This document shows positions 21,029-31,964 of a stretch of DNA of 64,000 nt, one piece after another. The position numbers and the translations under genes were made by a program. Every line of letters starts with the position of its first letter. Within the stretch, counting starts at the first letter, position 1. The DNA comes from Narthecium ossifragum (lineage: Eukaryota; Streptophyta; Magnoliopsida; Dioscoreales; Nartheciaceae), in contig OY986969.1 in assembly GCA_963920575.1 (NCBI GenBank), forward strand, positions 19,949,288-20,013,287, written 5' to 3'. The notes beneath the pieces were generated by a model, which worked only from the letters and a program-made list of their open reading frames with translations, did not search any database and was not told where the DNA came from.

Positions 21029-22832
21029 ACTCGACCTGTACTTCCACTAACTACGTTGTAGTTAATTAGTAGTCCAGTAATTTGTTTTGATCGCCTTTGA
21101 TATACTTAACGACACATTTCAAGGCGCGTCACAGTATTTCTAAAAACTTTAGTAAAAGCTGGTTGTAAATATTTTTTAATAAACTTTTGTAATTTTAGAG
21201 ACTCCGCAATAGTAAATGGCTCTTCTCCACCAGCTAGATATAAAGCCAATCCCTCCTGCATATTAGTTTGGGAATAAGTAAACATACCTAAGCCACCCCC
21301 ACCTTCTGCAAATTGTAGCTGAGACTGCTTGGCATCTATAGCTCCTTGCTTCGCCTTACATAATATTTTGTGCCTCTGAAGGTGCCCAGTGCCAGAACTC
21401 GCTTTGCATGACAAATTTTGTTTGCAAATTTTACAAACCGTTCTTGGACCCATAATACCGGTTTGGGGGTTCAATATCTCTTTGATGTCGAAAGTTGCCC
21501 TGTCGCGCCCCGACCCGCAGACCCCAGACCGGGCCGGGACACGAGGGGGAAAAACCTACATCCACTAGCCTCAACTGGCGGAAACAGTTGAGACTAACAC
21601 CCAGCTGGCGGAAACAGCTGACACAGGCACAAGGCGGAAGCAACTACTACAACATCTATTAACAACTATTACAAACAGATATAATAGAGTTAAATAGAGT
21701 TCTAGTACAATAGAGTCTACAAGGGATCAACAGTCCCCAAAAAACCACAGCACCCACCGGGGTCTCCCCAAAAGCACAAACGAAACCATCCTGACCCTCA
21801 GACATGGTCAGAAGCTAGCGCGCCACCACGAGACAGCCTGACGGGGAAGCACCTGAGAGGAGCTCAGACCCGCACCTGCAAACAACACAGTCCAGGTAGG
21901 AATGAGCAACAGCTCAGCAGGGTCCTACTCTACCACTCTCGCTAAGAAGGCAAACCCAACGAACCAACCCTGAAGCCAAGTACTGGGGCTTGCCAAGGAT
22001 CCCATAAATCCCGTCAATAATCCGAAGGATTCCTGTCCCAAGTACGCCCCTCCGACAACCACTGCTCAGGGGTGGACAACTCCGACAATCCCTGACACAG
22101 GGTGGACATGACGCTACTGGTAGAACACCCTTCCCCAAGCGGGATCTCCACACTTGGCGGAACGACCGTGGTTAAGACTACCACCTCTCAGTACTCCAAG
22201 CAACAGAGCCCACGCGACCCCTAACTCCTGACCAAAGACCAAGTCTAACCAGGGAGTCCATCGATCCCATTGATGCCTCCCCCCCCCCAACCCCAGGGTT
22301 CCTGTCCAACGTACGTCCCTCCGATAGCCACTGCTCGAGGACTGGACTACCTCCGACGGTCCTTGACACAGGGTGGGCCAGACGATACCTGTAGGACACC
22401 CTCACCCATACTGGACACCAGCATGAGGACACAAGTCGGGTAACGGCATCCACCACTTAGCCTTTGATCACCGAAGTTCATGGGTCAACCCTACCCAGTG
22501 AAACCTAGCATGTCTAATGCACAGGAAGCAGGGCAGGATATAAGTAAAGCAGTAACAGGTAACACAACAAAGGCACACCTTCGGCCCATTTATTCTAAGC
22601 ACTCCCGAGGATCATGACTTCCTTCGGTTCACCATAAAGCGGTAAAAGGGCATAACCCATGGCCCAATTATACTAAGCATTCCCGAGGGTTCATTACTCC
22701 CTCGGTTAACCACAAAGCAGTAAACAATAAGCATGATGAACGACATAGTAAGCCCCAAGGGCAAAACCGTCAAAACCATTTGTATGCGAAGCCCCGCGGG
22801 CAAAACCCTTGAAAACCCTCTCTGCTATTGAA

Positions 22833-23140
22833 GGATCGATCCCTTCCGAAGGAAGAATCGATCACTTAAGTAACAGTGAGCTTCCCTCACTGTCGAAACA
22901 AAGGAGATCGATCCTTCCTCCCAGGAAGATCGATCTTTCTCGAGATAGAGAGCGCCCTTCCAGTCGCACCAAGGAAGATCGATCCTTCCTCCCAGAAAGA
23001 TCGATCTTTCTCGGGACGAAGGGTAACCAAGCTAAACCCAGGACCCAAGATCGATCTTCTCCCATAAGAAGATCGATCCTTCGTCGGGCGCAGCAAGCCA
23101 ACACAGAAGGATCGATCCTTCCTCCCAGGAGGATCGATCC
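22833..23140. promoter_or_regulatory. Five GATCGATC box pairs, 22-bp spacing
   Basis: Pairs start at 22833/22855, 22905/22927, 22976/22998, 23048/23070 and 23109/23131. Most pairs have inverted arms (CTTC...GAAG) around a short loop, so each pair is also a hairpin-like inverted repeat. Confidence 0.65.
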
Positions 23141-23698
23141 TGATGGGTTCCGGCGTACTTCCGGCCGGGAAAACCGCCGGAAGACACAACCAAACCTCAC
23201 CAAACTTGGTGGGCTGGTAGATCTAAGAACCCCGAAGCTACTCATAGCTTCAAAACCGGAAAACATCAACTCCACAAGGAGATCTAAGCAAAACAAAACC
23301 CGGATTTCAAACCCTTCAAAAATAGCCGGAGTCTTTGAGTGAGAACCCTACCTCCTCAGAACTGCTTCGATCCACGAAGCCTAGCTTAGGATCTTCCTCA
23401 CGCCATCACGGTTCCAACGAGCCTTCAAGCTCCAAGAACGGTGGCCGGAGGAGGGAGAACGGCGAAGCGAAAGCTCTCAGCCGGAAACAGGGGAAGCAGA
23501 GCTCTCGCGAGGAAGGAGAAGGAAGAAGAGAGGGAAAGAAAGGAGGAGGGGAAGGGGGTAAGGCCGGGGAAAAGTCGGCGAAGGCGGGGGAAAGGCGAAG
23601 GAGGGGAGCAAAAGTCTCCCCTCCCCTGACAGGGGAAGCGACGGCCATCGCCGTGGCCGTCCTTCGAAAGCCACCGCCAACGACTTCCAGGCACAGGA

Positions 23699-23773
23699 GG
23701 ATCGATCTTCCATGCATGCGGGATCGATCCTGCTAGCCAACAGGATCGATCTCCACCCCAAGGGGATCGATCT
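23699..23773. promoter_or_regulatory. Run of four GATCGATC boxes
   Basis: Boxes start at 23699, 23721, 23743 and 23764, giving spacings of 22, 22 and 21 bp in one line. Confidence 0.65.
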
Positions 23774-24497
23774 TCTGTGCCCTGAAAGGCAAACTTGGGT
23801 TGGGACACAGGCCCAAGTCCAGAACCCCCAACCTCGGGTCCACCTAACCTTTCTAAGCAAACACAAGTATCAACCAAGGTCTGTGTGTGCACACCCAGTG
23901 TGAAACGACCGCCAAGGTGCAATTTCCCAAATTGCCCTTGGGTCAACAACAAGCCAAAGGAAAAAAAAAAAAGAGGGGCAGGTCCTCACATGCCCAAACC
24001 CCAGAGGTTCGGGCCCTTCGGGGTCTTTTGCCACTCCCAGACCCAGTCAAGCCAGTGCTGCCAGTCCATGAACTGGATCCACCAGCGCACGCGGTAGCAC
24101 CACCACGAGTATTGCCAGTATTTGATACTGAAGGTTGGCTGGAATCATCATCATAATCCGGAATGCCATTAATATCTGGCAATACTGGTTCATTACCAAC
24201 GTCGATATCAAAGTTCAAATTTTCAAGATTCAGTCGCTTTGGATCCATTTTTCTGACTTTTGAAATAAAAAACCCAAATTAAAGATAAAAGTAGGAGAGG
24301 AGAAGGAAAATCAGAATTAAAAAATAAAATAAATCTATAATAATTTAAAACTTACCTCTTACAATATTGCCGGGCACCAGCCACTTGATTGTTCTTTCTT
24401 CACTTGAATCACTTTTCCAACTTCTTAAGCTCTTAACACAACTAGAAGAAAAAGAGAGAGAGAATAGATTTTGTGAGGATGAATGAAGGGTTGGGGG

Positions 24498-24507
24498 CTA
24501 TTTATAG
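24498..24507 (-). promoter_or_regulatory. TATA box of the hAT transposase gene
   Basis: Minus strand ctataaatag lies about 250 bp upstream of the ATG at 24248. A 5' UTR intron (24355-24253, donor GTAAG, acceptor GTCAG) lies between them. Confidence 0.55.
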
Positions 24508-24769
24508 AATTTTAGAGATTTTTTTGAATTTTTATAATGACCATAATACCCTTAAAATTAGCCGTTTTATGACCGTTAGAAGGGGTATTTTGGTCATTTA
24601 TAAAAGATTACATTCATACCCTTCCAAACTAGTCGTTTTATGGCAGTTGAGAAGGGCATTATGGTCAAAATTCGAAATAGTAGCCGTTATGTATCAAAAT
24701 TCGAAATGGCATCCTATCATCATAGCCATTAGATCAAAACCATCAATTAATACCCACCAACCACGTCAT

Positions 24770-25690
24770 CACTGCCCTTGTCCGGCCGTCCCCCACTCCA
24801 CCTCTCTCCTCTGAGTCCTCTCCCACCGGATCGCGAGTTACGACCCCGAGTCCCGGACACCATTCCTCGCCGACGACCTCATCATCACCGACCTCCCCAT
24901 CGTCGGACCAAGTCAACCTCTCCGCCCCTCCACAGCTCCGCCGCTCTCTCTCTTCCTCGCCAAGATCCGACGCCTCTCTCAGTCTCTCTCTTCCCCGTCG
25001 AGATCCGACAGGGGCCGACCTCAACCGTCAACACTCCACCCTCCGCCGGCCAACCCTCGTCGGCTCGCCTTCGGATCTCCCTGAACCCCTACCTCCACCC
25101 GACCGCCGTCACCAACCTCCACCGGTCCCGTCTCCGGCTAAACCCTCTCATCTCTCCCTTGGATAAACCCTAACTCCACCCCGACCAGTACCACCGTCAC
25201 CACACTCCACCGCCTCCCCGGACCCTGGCCCTTGGATCTCCCTGATCTCCACACTGACCGCCGTTACCAACCTCCACCGGCCATCCCGTCCTTGGAGCTC
25301 CCCGATCTCCCCTCCGGCTACCTCCTCGACGGTCTCTGGCTACATCCTCGAGGACGGAGGACCCCGACGCCTTCGGATATCCGGTAAGGTCCCTCTCCTC
25401 TCTTGATCTCTCCTCCAGCTACCTCCGCCGTTCTCTCTCTTGCCCGCCGAGATCTGACTCCCCTCCACTGCCAACCACCGCGCCTCCTCCCTCAATGGAA
25501 GTAGCCCGTGCCCAACGCCGGCAGGGTGGGCCCTCAGGGCGTGCCTGGGCCGGGTGCGTGGCAAGCCCGTGCCTGGGCCGTGCCTGTGCCTTGGGCCCCA
25601 AACCCTAGGACCAGCACGGCACACCTAGCTGGAGCCGTGCCAGGCCTTGCCTGGCCCTGCCACGTGGCGTGCCACCCGCGACGGGCCTGG
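24770..25690. other. GC-rich right arm of the hAT element
   Basis: CCTCC- and CGCC-rich DNA upstream of the transposase promoter. Open frames on both strands show no domain. The last part carries repeated GCCGTGCC and GGCCTGG motifs next to the terminal repeat, as at the left end, and may bind the transposase. Confidence 0.45.
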
Positions 25691-25724
25691 GTAACCCAGC
25701 CGGTTTGACACCTCTAACACCCAC

Positions 25725-26514
25725 CAACATGTCTAAATGAGTCATGCGCCTCCAGAGATGCGTCTCAATAAAGAGTAAAACCATGTTAAATCACCATAAG
25801 ACCAATCATAATACATTTTCACTTTGTCTAATTGTCCTAGCTAGTTGCATCGATCATATATCCTGAAGTCGCGGCTATGGAAGCTGAAAAGACATCCAAT
25901 CCGGCGGCACAAGTAGATCCCATGCATGTTTATATATGCATAAAGCCAACTATGATCACCAGATTTTCACAAGTTCTTTTCTTAAAGATAGTTCGTGTAC
26001 GCAGAAATATTGATAAACCATCTAAAAAGTGGCGCTGAAAAAAGACAGATAACACCGCAACTATGCATACAATATATGTCTAATTGACGTATCATCATCT
26101 ATCTGACTAGTGTTTCAGAAACATCAAATCGGTTGCTTTCCAAATGCGTCCACTTAGCCGTTTCACCAAAAGTTAGCATAGGAAAGTAAATCAAAGTAGT
26201 GCCATTGACTCTTAAAAATTTAAAGGAATGATGAGTAAATCATAAAAGATCACCTACGAACGATGCTGCATTGCATTATGATGACTTGAGGAAGTTGAGG
26301 CCTGTATAAACGCTCCAGAAAAGCATCGTCCTATGGACTACAGAGCAATGATTGCCGCGCCTACGCGCCGTGCCGACAACCTATTGGCATGGTACATACC
26401 GCCGGTGCTGTGTGTACCAGTCACCGTACCGATTTTTTTATTAAATTTAAATCTCAAACTCAATCTATATTTTTATCGTATCTTTATCAGTATCCTACGC
26501 CGATGATACCCGGG
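25725..26514. other. Stretch without a recognisable gene
   Basis: Mixed-composition DNA between the hAT element and the LINE. At about 26490-26505 a frame reads SYADDT, possibly a decayed duplicate of the LINE reverse-transcriptase motif that follows. I see nothing else. Confidence 0.4.
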
Positions 26515-28597
26515 CTCCTCCCTACAGCTCAGTCACCTCCTTTACGCCGATGATTACTTTTCGTCACTGCTGCAAAACGAGTTGAAGCGAAGAAAATTCT
26601 CAATGTTCTTCGTAGATACAAGAAACTGTAAGGATTTGAGGTAAGCCCTGAAAAATCTATTATCAAATTCTCACCCTCCACATCCCCCAGACGAAGGAAG
26701 ATGCTTTCTCAGTTGCTGGGCTACTCAAGGAAGATTGATCCATGGAGGTATCAGGGCACTCCGCTGGACTCCCCTAGGCTGCAAGTCAAAGATTTCTCCT
26801 TTATAATTGATGCGGTCTAGAGGAAGCTTGCTAGTTGGAGACATCCTGTTAAAGCAGCAGCAGGGCGTGTGGTGTTACTCCAATCCGTTCTCCAAGCCAT
26901 GCCGGCGTTCCTTATGTCTTCCATTCCCACTCCAACCACGATCCTCAACAAGATCTCTGCAATGGCAAGCTGTTTTCTATGGCAAAGGAAAAGGGGAGGC
27001 CTCTCTTCCGTTTCTTGGAATGTAGTCTGTCAACACAAACTTGAAGGCGGACTTGGGCTCAAGGATCTGAAGACCTGGCAAATGGCACTGAGAATGAAGC
27101 GCATGGCCAGATTTCTTCACACCCAGGATTCCATTTGCACGTCCCTCTGTCGCACAAAATACAAATTTAACAATGGTCTTCCTCTCTCTAATTCACATGG
27201 ACATATGTCCCTCCTTTAGCGCTCAACCGGCAAAGCTGCAGATCTCTTCTGCAGAGACCTTCGATGGGAGCCCAACGCTTCTGCCGTGCCAACGTAATTC
27301 AAGATTGGTGGATTGGTGACGCTCCATTAATCTACGCCCCTACCTTGATGAAGATAGATCATAAATTGATGAAGATGGTTGTTGGCGACTTTTTCATTGA
27401 AGAAGGCCCCTGGAACTTAACCATCCTCCACTCCAATTTCCACCCGGCTATGATAGAGAGAATATTGTCCCTACCTCTGACTCCCCCCAACTCGGATGCT
27501 AAAACAAGGTGGACCTGGGCAAAGAACGGCGCTATCACGACAGCTTCCACTTACCAGAGCTTAAAGCAGTTGAATGGCAAACAGAGCATTGAAGACCAAC
27601 TGGCATTATGGTGCAGCATTTGGCGGACCTCTATAGGACCGCGCGTGAAGCTCTTCCTTTGGAAACTTTTGCATGACAAGATCCCAACCAAGCTTGTGCT
27701 ATGGACCCTGTGTCTCTCCCCTGATCGCCTGTGCCTCTGTTGTGGTCTAAACGATGAAACAGTCGACCATATCCTCTTTGAACGTCGGTTCACCCAGGAA
27801 GTCTGTAACAGAGCATTAATCGGCACCAACATCTCTGTCAAAGAACTTAACATGGATACATGCATTGATTTGCTCTGCCGCCCCCGGAAGTCTAAGGATA
27901 TCATTCAAGTCAATTCTATGCTCTCATATGGTCTCTGGTGGCTTTGGAAAGACAGATGCAGTCTTGTGGCATTGGAGGGCAGCCGCGGAGCTCGGGACAT
28001 TGCCCATGTGATCAAATGACAAAGCAGAGAATTCCTCGCCATTGAGAAGGCAGGGAGGAAACCCATCAAGCCCCATGCTTGGTCTGGCATCAGAATCCAA
28101 ATAGACGCTTCCTTCAACCCAGTTATTGGCATAGTAGGGCTTGGGGTCGTGAGCATTGATCATGAAGACGGCGTGGTCCTTTGGTCTGATGGCATGCACC
28201 AGAGGGCTGAATCCATCCTCGCGGGAGAGTTATATGCGATACTTGCAGCCATCAAAGCAACGAACATGCAGCGTTATCAAAATATCCTCGTGGAGAGTGA
28301 TTCTTTGTTCATGGTCTAATTGGTGGAGGGAAGTGCTCCATTACTGGAGATATGCAGAGAGGTGGAAAAGACATTTGGTGGGAGTCCCGCCACCTCAGTG
28401 AATTCCATATCAGATACATTCCTCGAGAAGAAAACAGTCACGCTGATTGGATAGCAAGTCATGCTAGCACACTCCATTCTGTTTTTAATGAAATAGAGGA
28501 GTCTAGGGGGTCTGTCCCTAGTGCTCCGGGATATCACTAATATACGCCCTAATATGGGTCATTAGCCTTTAGGCTCAACTAGTCAAAAAGAAAAAAA
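26515..28597 (+). pseudogene. 5'-truncated LINE: reverse transcriptase end, zf-RVT and RNase H
   Basis: The copy begins at the catalytic YADD of a non-LTR reverse transcriptase (LLYADDYF), so the endonuclease and most of the polymerase are missing. Then come the typical LINE stretches AAAGRVVLLQSVLQAMPAF and GGLGLKDLKTWQMALRMKR, a zf-RVT region (27540-27800: LFLWKLLHDKIPT, LCLCCGLNDETVDHIL) and an RNase H domain with its acidic residues (IQIDASF, AGELYAI, VESDSL, HADWIA). Stops occur at 26817, 27217, 28018 and 28318, with frameshifts near 27240 and 28370. The 3' end runs into an A-rich tail at 28584-28597. It is a dead insertion of the plant L1-like type. Confidence 0.88.
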
Positions 28598-28770
28598 TCT
28601 TATCTCTATCTCTATCTCAATTTCTATCTTTATATTTATGTTTATGTTTATTTGAATTTGAATTTCAATCTTTATCTTTTATCTTTTATCTTTTATTGTT
28701 ATATATCTCTATCTATATTTATATTTATTTAAATCTAAATCTTTTCTTATCTATATCTAGATCCATTATG
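28598..28770. repeat. (TATCTC/TTTATC)n microsatellite
   Basis: Repeats of tatctc, tttatct and tttatgtt follow directly after the A-rich LINE tail; LINE tails often seed such repeats. Confidence 0.7.
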
Positions 28771-28879
28771 AGGAAGGAATCTAGGCTGAAATAATTAAGA
28801 GGATGAGATATTTCAAAAGATTTGATTAAAATTAATTGGCTGATACGGGCAAATTTTGTTAGGTATCGGGCGAAACCTA

Positions 28880-29088
28880 GGGTCTATTTGGCGCACCCCG
28901 GATCCGACGAATCCGTGGGATCCGGGGACGCGCGGATTCCAATCCATGGGATTCACGCGTTTGGATCCCGCGGTGGATCCCAAAAATCGGGATCCGCCCA
29001 AGGCAGATCCCCATTTCGAATCGCACGGACGTTGCGCGTGGGATCCGCAGGAGCGGATACCCGCAGATCTTGCGCGCCAAACGCACCC
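28880..29088. mobile_element. Small inverted-repeat element with many GGATCC sites
   Basis: The 209-bp block starts GGGTCTATTTGGCGCACC and its reverse complement starts GGGTGCGTTTGGCGCGCA. The body contains at least six GGATCC hexamers. A TA dinucleotide flanks both sides loosely, so the superfamily stays open. Confidence 0.6.
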
Positions 29089-29538
29089 ATAGTTGCACCA
29101 GTCGGTATCCTATCAATTTCCCTCATGTACGATATCGAGGAAAAACCGACCCGATTAGTCATCTCGGTATGCACAGTACCGGCCGCAGTGTAAATCTATG
29201 CTATAGAGTATATCTTTTTTCCTAGATTCACTTTCCCAGAAAAAAAGGAAAATTTTGGTTTAAAGCTTTTGTCTATGATCCGCTTTTGCAAGTACAATTA
29301 AAGTTGAGCAAAGGAGGTGACACTATAGATGTTACAGGGTTCAGAAAGCTAAAGTTTGAAAACGATATGTACTAAAAGCTAAAGTTTGAAAACGATATGT
29401 ACAGATTAGTAGGAGAGCTGAAGCTGATTTAATTGAAGCGAGAGTCGCAGTTAAGCTTGATACTAACCAGATGGACATGAAAAATAGCCAAAGACAAGTC
29501 TGAATAAACTGTTGACATACCCAACATCTACTATTACA
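29089..29538. other. Stretch without a recognisable gene
   Basis: A short direct repeat, aaagctaaagtttgaaaacgatatgtac, occurs at about 29345 and 29373. I see no other feature. Confidence 0.5.
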
Positions 29539-30369
29539 TCCCGACCCAGAAAACTCATTCAGACCGAGGGGTGAACAAACCTAACTCGAATTAAACCTGT
29601 GACATAAGATTTAATCGATACAATAATAAATTATAATTAAGAATTGAACAAACTAGACATAAAAGAAACAACTAATTATTACAATACTCAAAATTACAAT
29701 ATTTGAATGATACAAACTTTTTCAAATACATAAGAATAGAAAATAATACAATTCGTTCTCGATTTCAACAAATTATACATCATGATTCAAAACTGAAAAA
29801 GCTGTAAAATAAACTTCTCAAAGGTCAAAGTTCTTAATCTTCCCGAGAATACCATACCACAATCTAGAAGACCGTCTAAAAAAGGAACAGCATCAGTACC
29901 GACATCACTAATACATCCCAAGTAGGGCGAGAAATAATGCCCAGTAGGGTTCTACTCTATGTTGCACAGAAAGGAATGGAAATAACAACAGTGTCGTTAT
30001 CTGCCAAAGTCCTAGGAGTGCCCTGAGTCCTACACCAACCTCACTGATTCCCCGAGGGCTCTTGTCCAGGTTACTCTCACCCAACGACAAAACAAGGGGG
30101 ACGATCGTTTACGAGTACGGACACAGGGTTCATACATCGCCGCTGCACTCACTGCAGACCCTCGTCACCTAACCACCCCTAGTATAGGGGCATAAGTCAG
30201 GGATATCGACAACTATGCTCGGCACTTGTAGTCGGGAGAACCGGCATAACCACTACACCTCAAATGACATAATATAAGGTTGACTACAACAACAACCCCA
30301 AAACAATAGCAAGCATGATCAGATGACAACAATCACGTCCTAGGCTTCACTCGCATGTCTGATACCAAA
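29539..30369 (-). mobile_element. Partial LTR, family gamma
   Basis: It starts ttacatcccgacccagaaaactcattc, the outer end of the gamma LTR, and shows the family's typical phrases (cagtgtcgtt, ctcggggaatcagt on the minus strand). It is joined at its inner side to a primer-site sequence at 30358-30367. This looks like an element whose inside was lost by deletion. Confidence 0.6.
30358..30367 (-). other. Primer-binding site, initiator-Met type
   Basis: Minus strand TGGTATCAGA, the start of the sequence pairing with initiator tRNA-Met, lies three bases inside the LTR edge at 30371. Confidence 0.65.
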
Positions 30370-30370
30370 C

Positions 30371-30862
30371 TGTCACACCCTGACCCAGAAAACCCATTCC
30401 GATCAAAACATGAGCCAACATATTTACAATCCAATATGTGGTGTGTAATTTTAAATATGCAAAACCCATGACTAATTTAAAAAAATAAGAATAAGGACAT
30501 AAAAGTAATGAACTAACTATTACATTCCTCAATTTACATGAATTTAGAGAAAACATTCTTTCTCATATATCACCAAAATAAAAGTTATACAACACATGTC
30601 CAAATACATCATAGAAGTCCTCAAGTCCAAAACTGTAAATAGACAATAAAGATAACTCCTCCAGCTCACGCACCACATGAAGTCGACGCACCTCCAGAAG
30701 GATAACCACTTGAACTTGAAGAAGCCGCACATGCACCTGCAAATGCTGCCCGGGTAGGGTTAGTAATGAGCTTAATAGGGAATCTACTCTAACGTTGCAC
30801 ACAAAAGAAAGGCAACAAAAACAGTGTCGTTCTCCCCCAAAGTCCAAAAAGTGTCATGTGTT
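30371..30862 (-). mobile_element. Partial 5' LTR, family gamma
   Basis: It starts TGTCACACCCTGACCCAG, the family's outer end. With the primer site beside it, it is the 5' LTR of a minus-oriented element, cut off at about 30862 where a plus-oriented gypsy pol fragment begins. Confidence 0.65.
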
Positions 30863-31048
30863 GGAGAGGTTGCTTACAGATTAGCTTTACCGCCACACAT
30901 GTGAGCTGTGCATCCTACCTTCAATATGTCAATGTTAAAGAAATATCATCTGGATCCGTCACACGTCATCAGAGTTGACGACATAGAGTTTGAAGCAGAT
31001 GCATCCTATAAGGAGAAGCCAGTTCAGATTATTGACAGAAGGGATTAG
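30863..31048 (+). pseudogene. C-terminal fragment of a Ty3/gypsy polyprotein
   Basis: The frame reads GEVAYRLALPP, one stop (TGA), then HPTFNMSMLKKYHLDPSH, then SYKEKPVQIIDRRD and TAG. This is the conserved end of plant gypsy Pol after the integrase (FHVSMLRKY...DPSHV, SYEEKPVxILDRxxxxLR). Everything upstream is missing. It is followed by a plus-oriented gamma LTR piece, so it is probably the 3' end of that element. Confidence 0.8.
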
Positions 31049-31964
31049 GTCATGAGGAGCGGATGGTTTTATGGGAATGGTTTGGTATGTTTCCATGTAT
31101 GTTGGAATGTGAGTCCTTGGAAGACTTAGATACTTTTAGTCTTTGCTTATACCATGTTGAGACTTCTTATGAGATTATATCACCATGTTGCATGCTTAGT
31201 TATGTTAATGCGTATGTTCATACATTTGTTTGCATTAGAAGCATAAGGTTAGGACATGGGCGAATAGGTGTTTCACTGATCCGTGCGACTCGGGTATGAC
31301 GGATCTAACCCTAGAGCCGGGTTTAGGTAGAACGTGGCCTAGGATGCGATTGTTGTCATTGATCGACTATGTTATTATTTGGGCATTATTATGTAGTTGA
31401 ACTTGGATAGTGCTATACTTGGAGGTGTAGAAGTCGTGTCAGTTTTCCTGAGCCAAGCCTAAGGATGTGGGTGTATCCGATGTCCCTGACTTGTGTCCCC
31501 ATATGAGGGCTGGTTAGACGATGAGGGTTGGCAATGAGTGCAGCGATGATGTGCGAATCCTGTTGTCAAACCCCGACTCAGAAAACCCATCCGATCTGGG
31601 GCGTGAGGGAGCTAAACCTATTCCATCATCTCTAGCGCATTTACATAACAATTATCACAACTAATTTGAATAATTCTATCAGAGGGGCAGCATAGTAATT
31701 TCTAATAAAATACTATTTACAATAGTTCCAGATTAACATCAGAGTAAACATGATTACATAATTTATATAAACCTCAGAATTATACAATTTACTCATCGAA
31801 TACAGATTCATAAACATCTAATCCGCGAAGAGGGAAAATTATACATTTAATACATCTATCAAAAGTAATCTAAAACAAAAGGAACTGCTGAAGATGCCAA
31901 CACCTCAGGATCCTCGAGCGCCTCCTGAAGTCACTGCGCCACCAAAGCCTGTCCAGCTGGTACT

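Larger units (their letters stand above)
19347..21131 (+). mobile_element. Solo gypsy-type LTR (family beta) in the hAT transposase
   Basis: Ends are TGATAAATCG and GCGCGTCA. CAGTA stands on both sides (19342-19346 and 21132-21136), a perfect 5-bp duplication. No internal element sequence is present, so this is the product of LTR-LTR recombination. The family relative at 31965-33672 shares both ends (TGATAACGCG; TTTCAAGGCGTGTCA). A TATA box (tataaatag) at 19978-19986 sets plus orientation. Joining the flanks restores the hAT frame as RNTARNDCLKLY. Confidence 0.92.
21501..23990 (-). mobile_element. Solo LTR (family gamma) in the BED-finger exon of the hAT transposase
   Basis: On the plus strand it runs from TGTCGCGCCCCGACCC to GGTCCTCACA. 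TGCCC flanks both sides (21496-21500 and 23991-23995), a perfect 5-bp duplication. By comparison with the relative at 51263-54084 it lies in minus orientation. Long open frames inside it are by-products. Two clusters of GATCGATC boxes occur at 22833-23140 and 23699-23773. Confidence 0.93.
17905..24248 (-). pseudogene. hAT transposase (BED finger, RNase-H-like core, C-terminal dimerisation region)
   Basis: The ATG is at 24248, after a 5' UTR intron (24355-24253). The coding parts are 24248 to about 23991, 21495-21132 and 19346 down to 17905. The BED finger has CKICKQN and GTGHLQRHKILC; the core has VSFTSDLWS, ITFDNASANN and CHIINLIVHDGL; the end has the hATC dimerisation region (ASESAFSASGRVL). 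A solo LTR interrupts the BED region at 21501-23990 and another the segment before the core at 19347-21131; removing each with one target copy restores the frame exactly. Separate damage: a frameshift near 18480, an in-frame TAA near 18360 and a one-base deletion near 18113. These show decay independent of the insertions. Confidence 0.9.
16182..25716. mobile_element. hAT DNA transposon, 9.5 kb, with nested LTR insertions
   Basis: The ends are TAGAGGTGTCAAAC (16182) and GTTTGACACCTCTA (to 25716), perfect inverted repeats of hAT type. The flanking 8-mers are ACACCCGC (16174-16181) and ACACCCAC (25717-25724), matching at 7 of 8 positions, the duplication length expected for hAT. Short GTGCCGTGCC and GGCCC motifs are repeated just inside both ends. 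Without its two solo LTRs the element would be about 5.25 kb. The transposase gene is on the minus strand. Confidence 0.93.

Noticed and set aside
21106..21150. LTR end placed at TTAACGACA (21114)
   Set aside because: The relative at 31965 shows the LTR continues to GCGTCA (21131), which gives a perfect CAGTA duplication and restores the hAT frame.
22809..23952. Open frames rich in DRS and IDRS units
   Set aside because: They translate the GATCGATC boxes of a solo LTR and are open on both strands.
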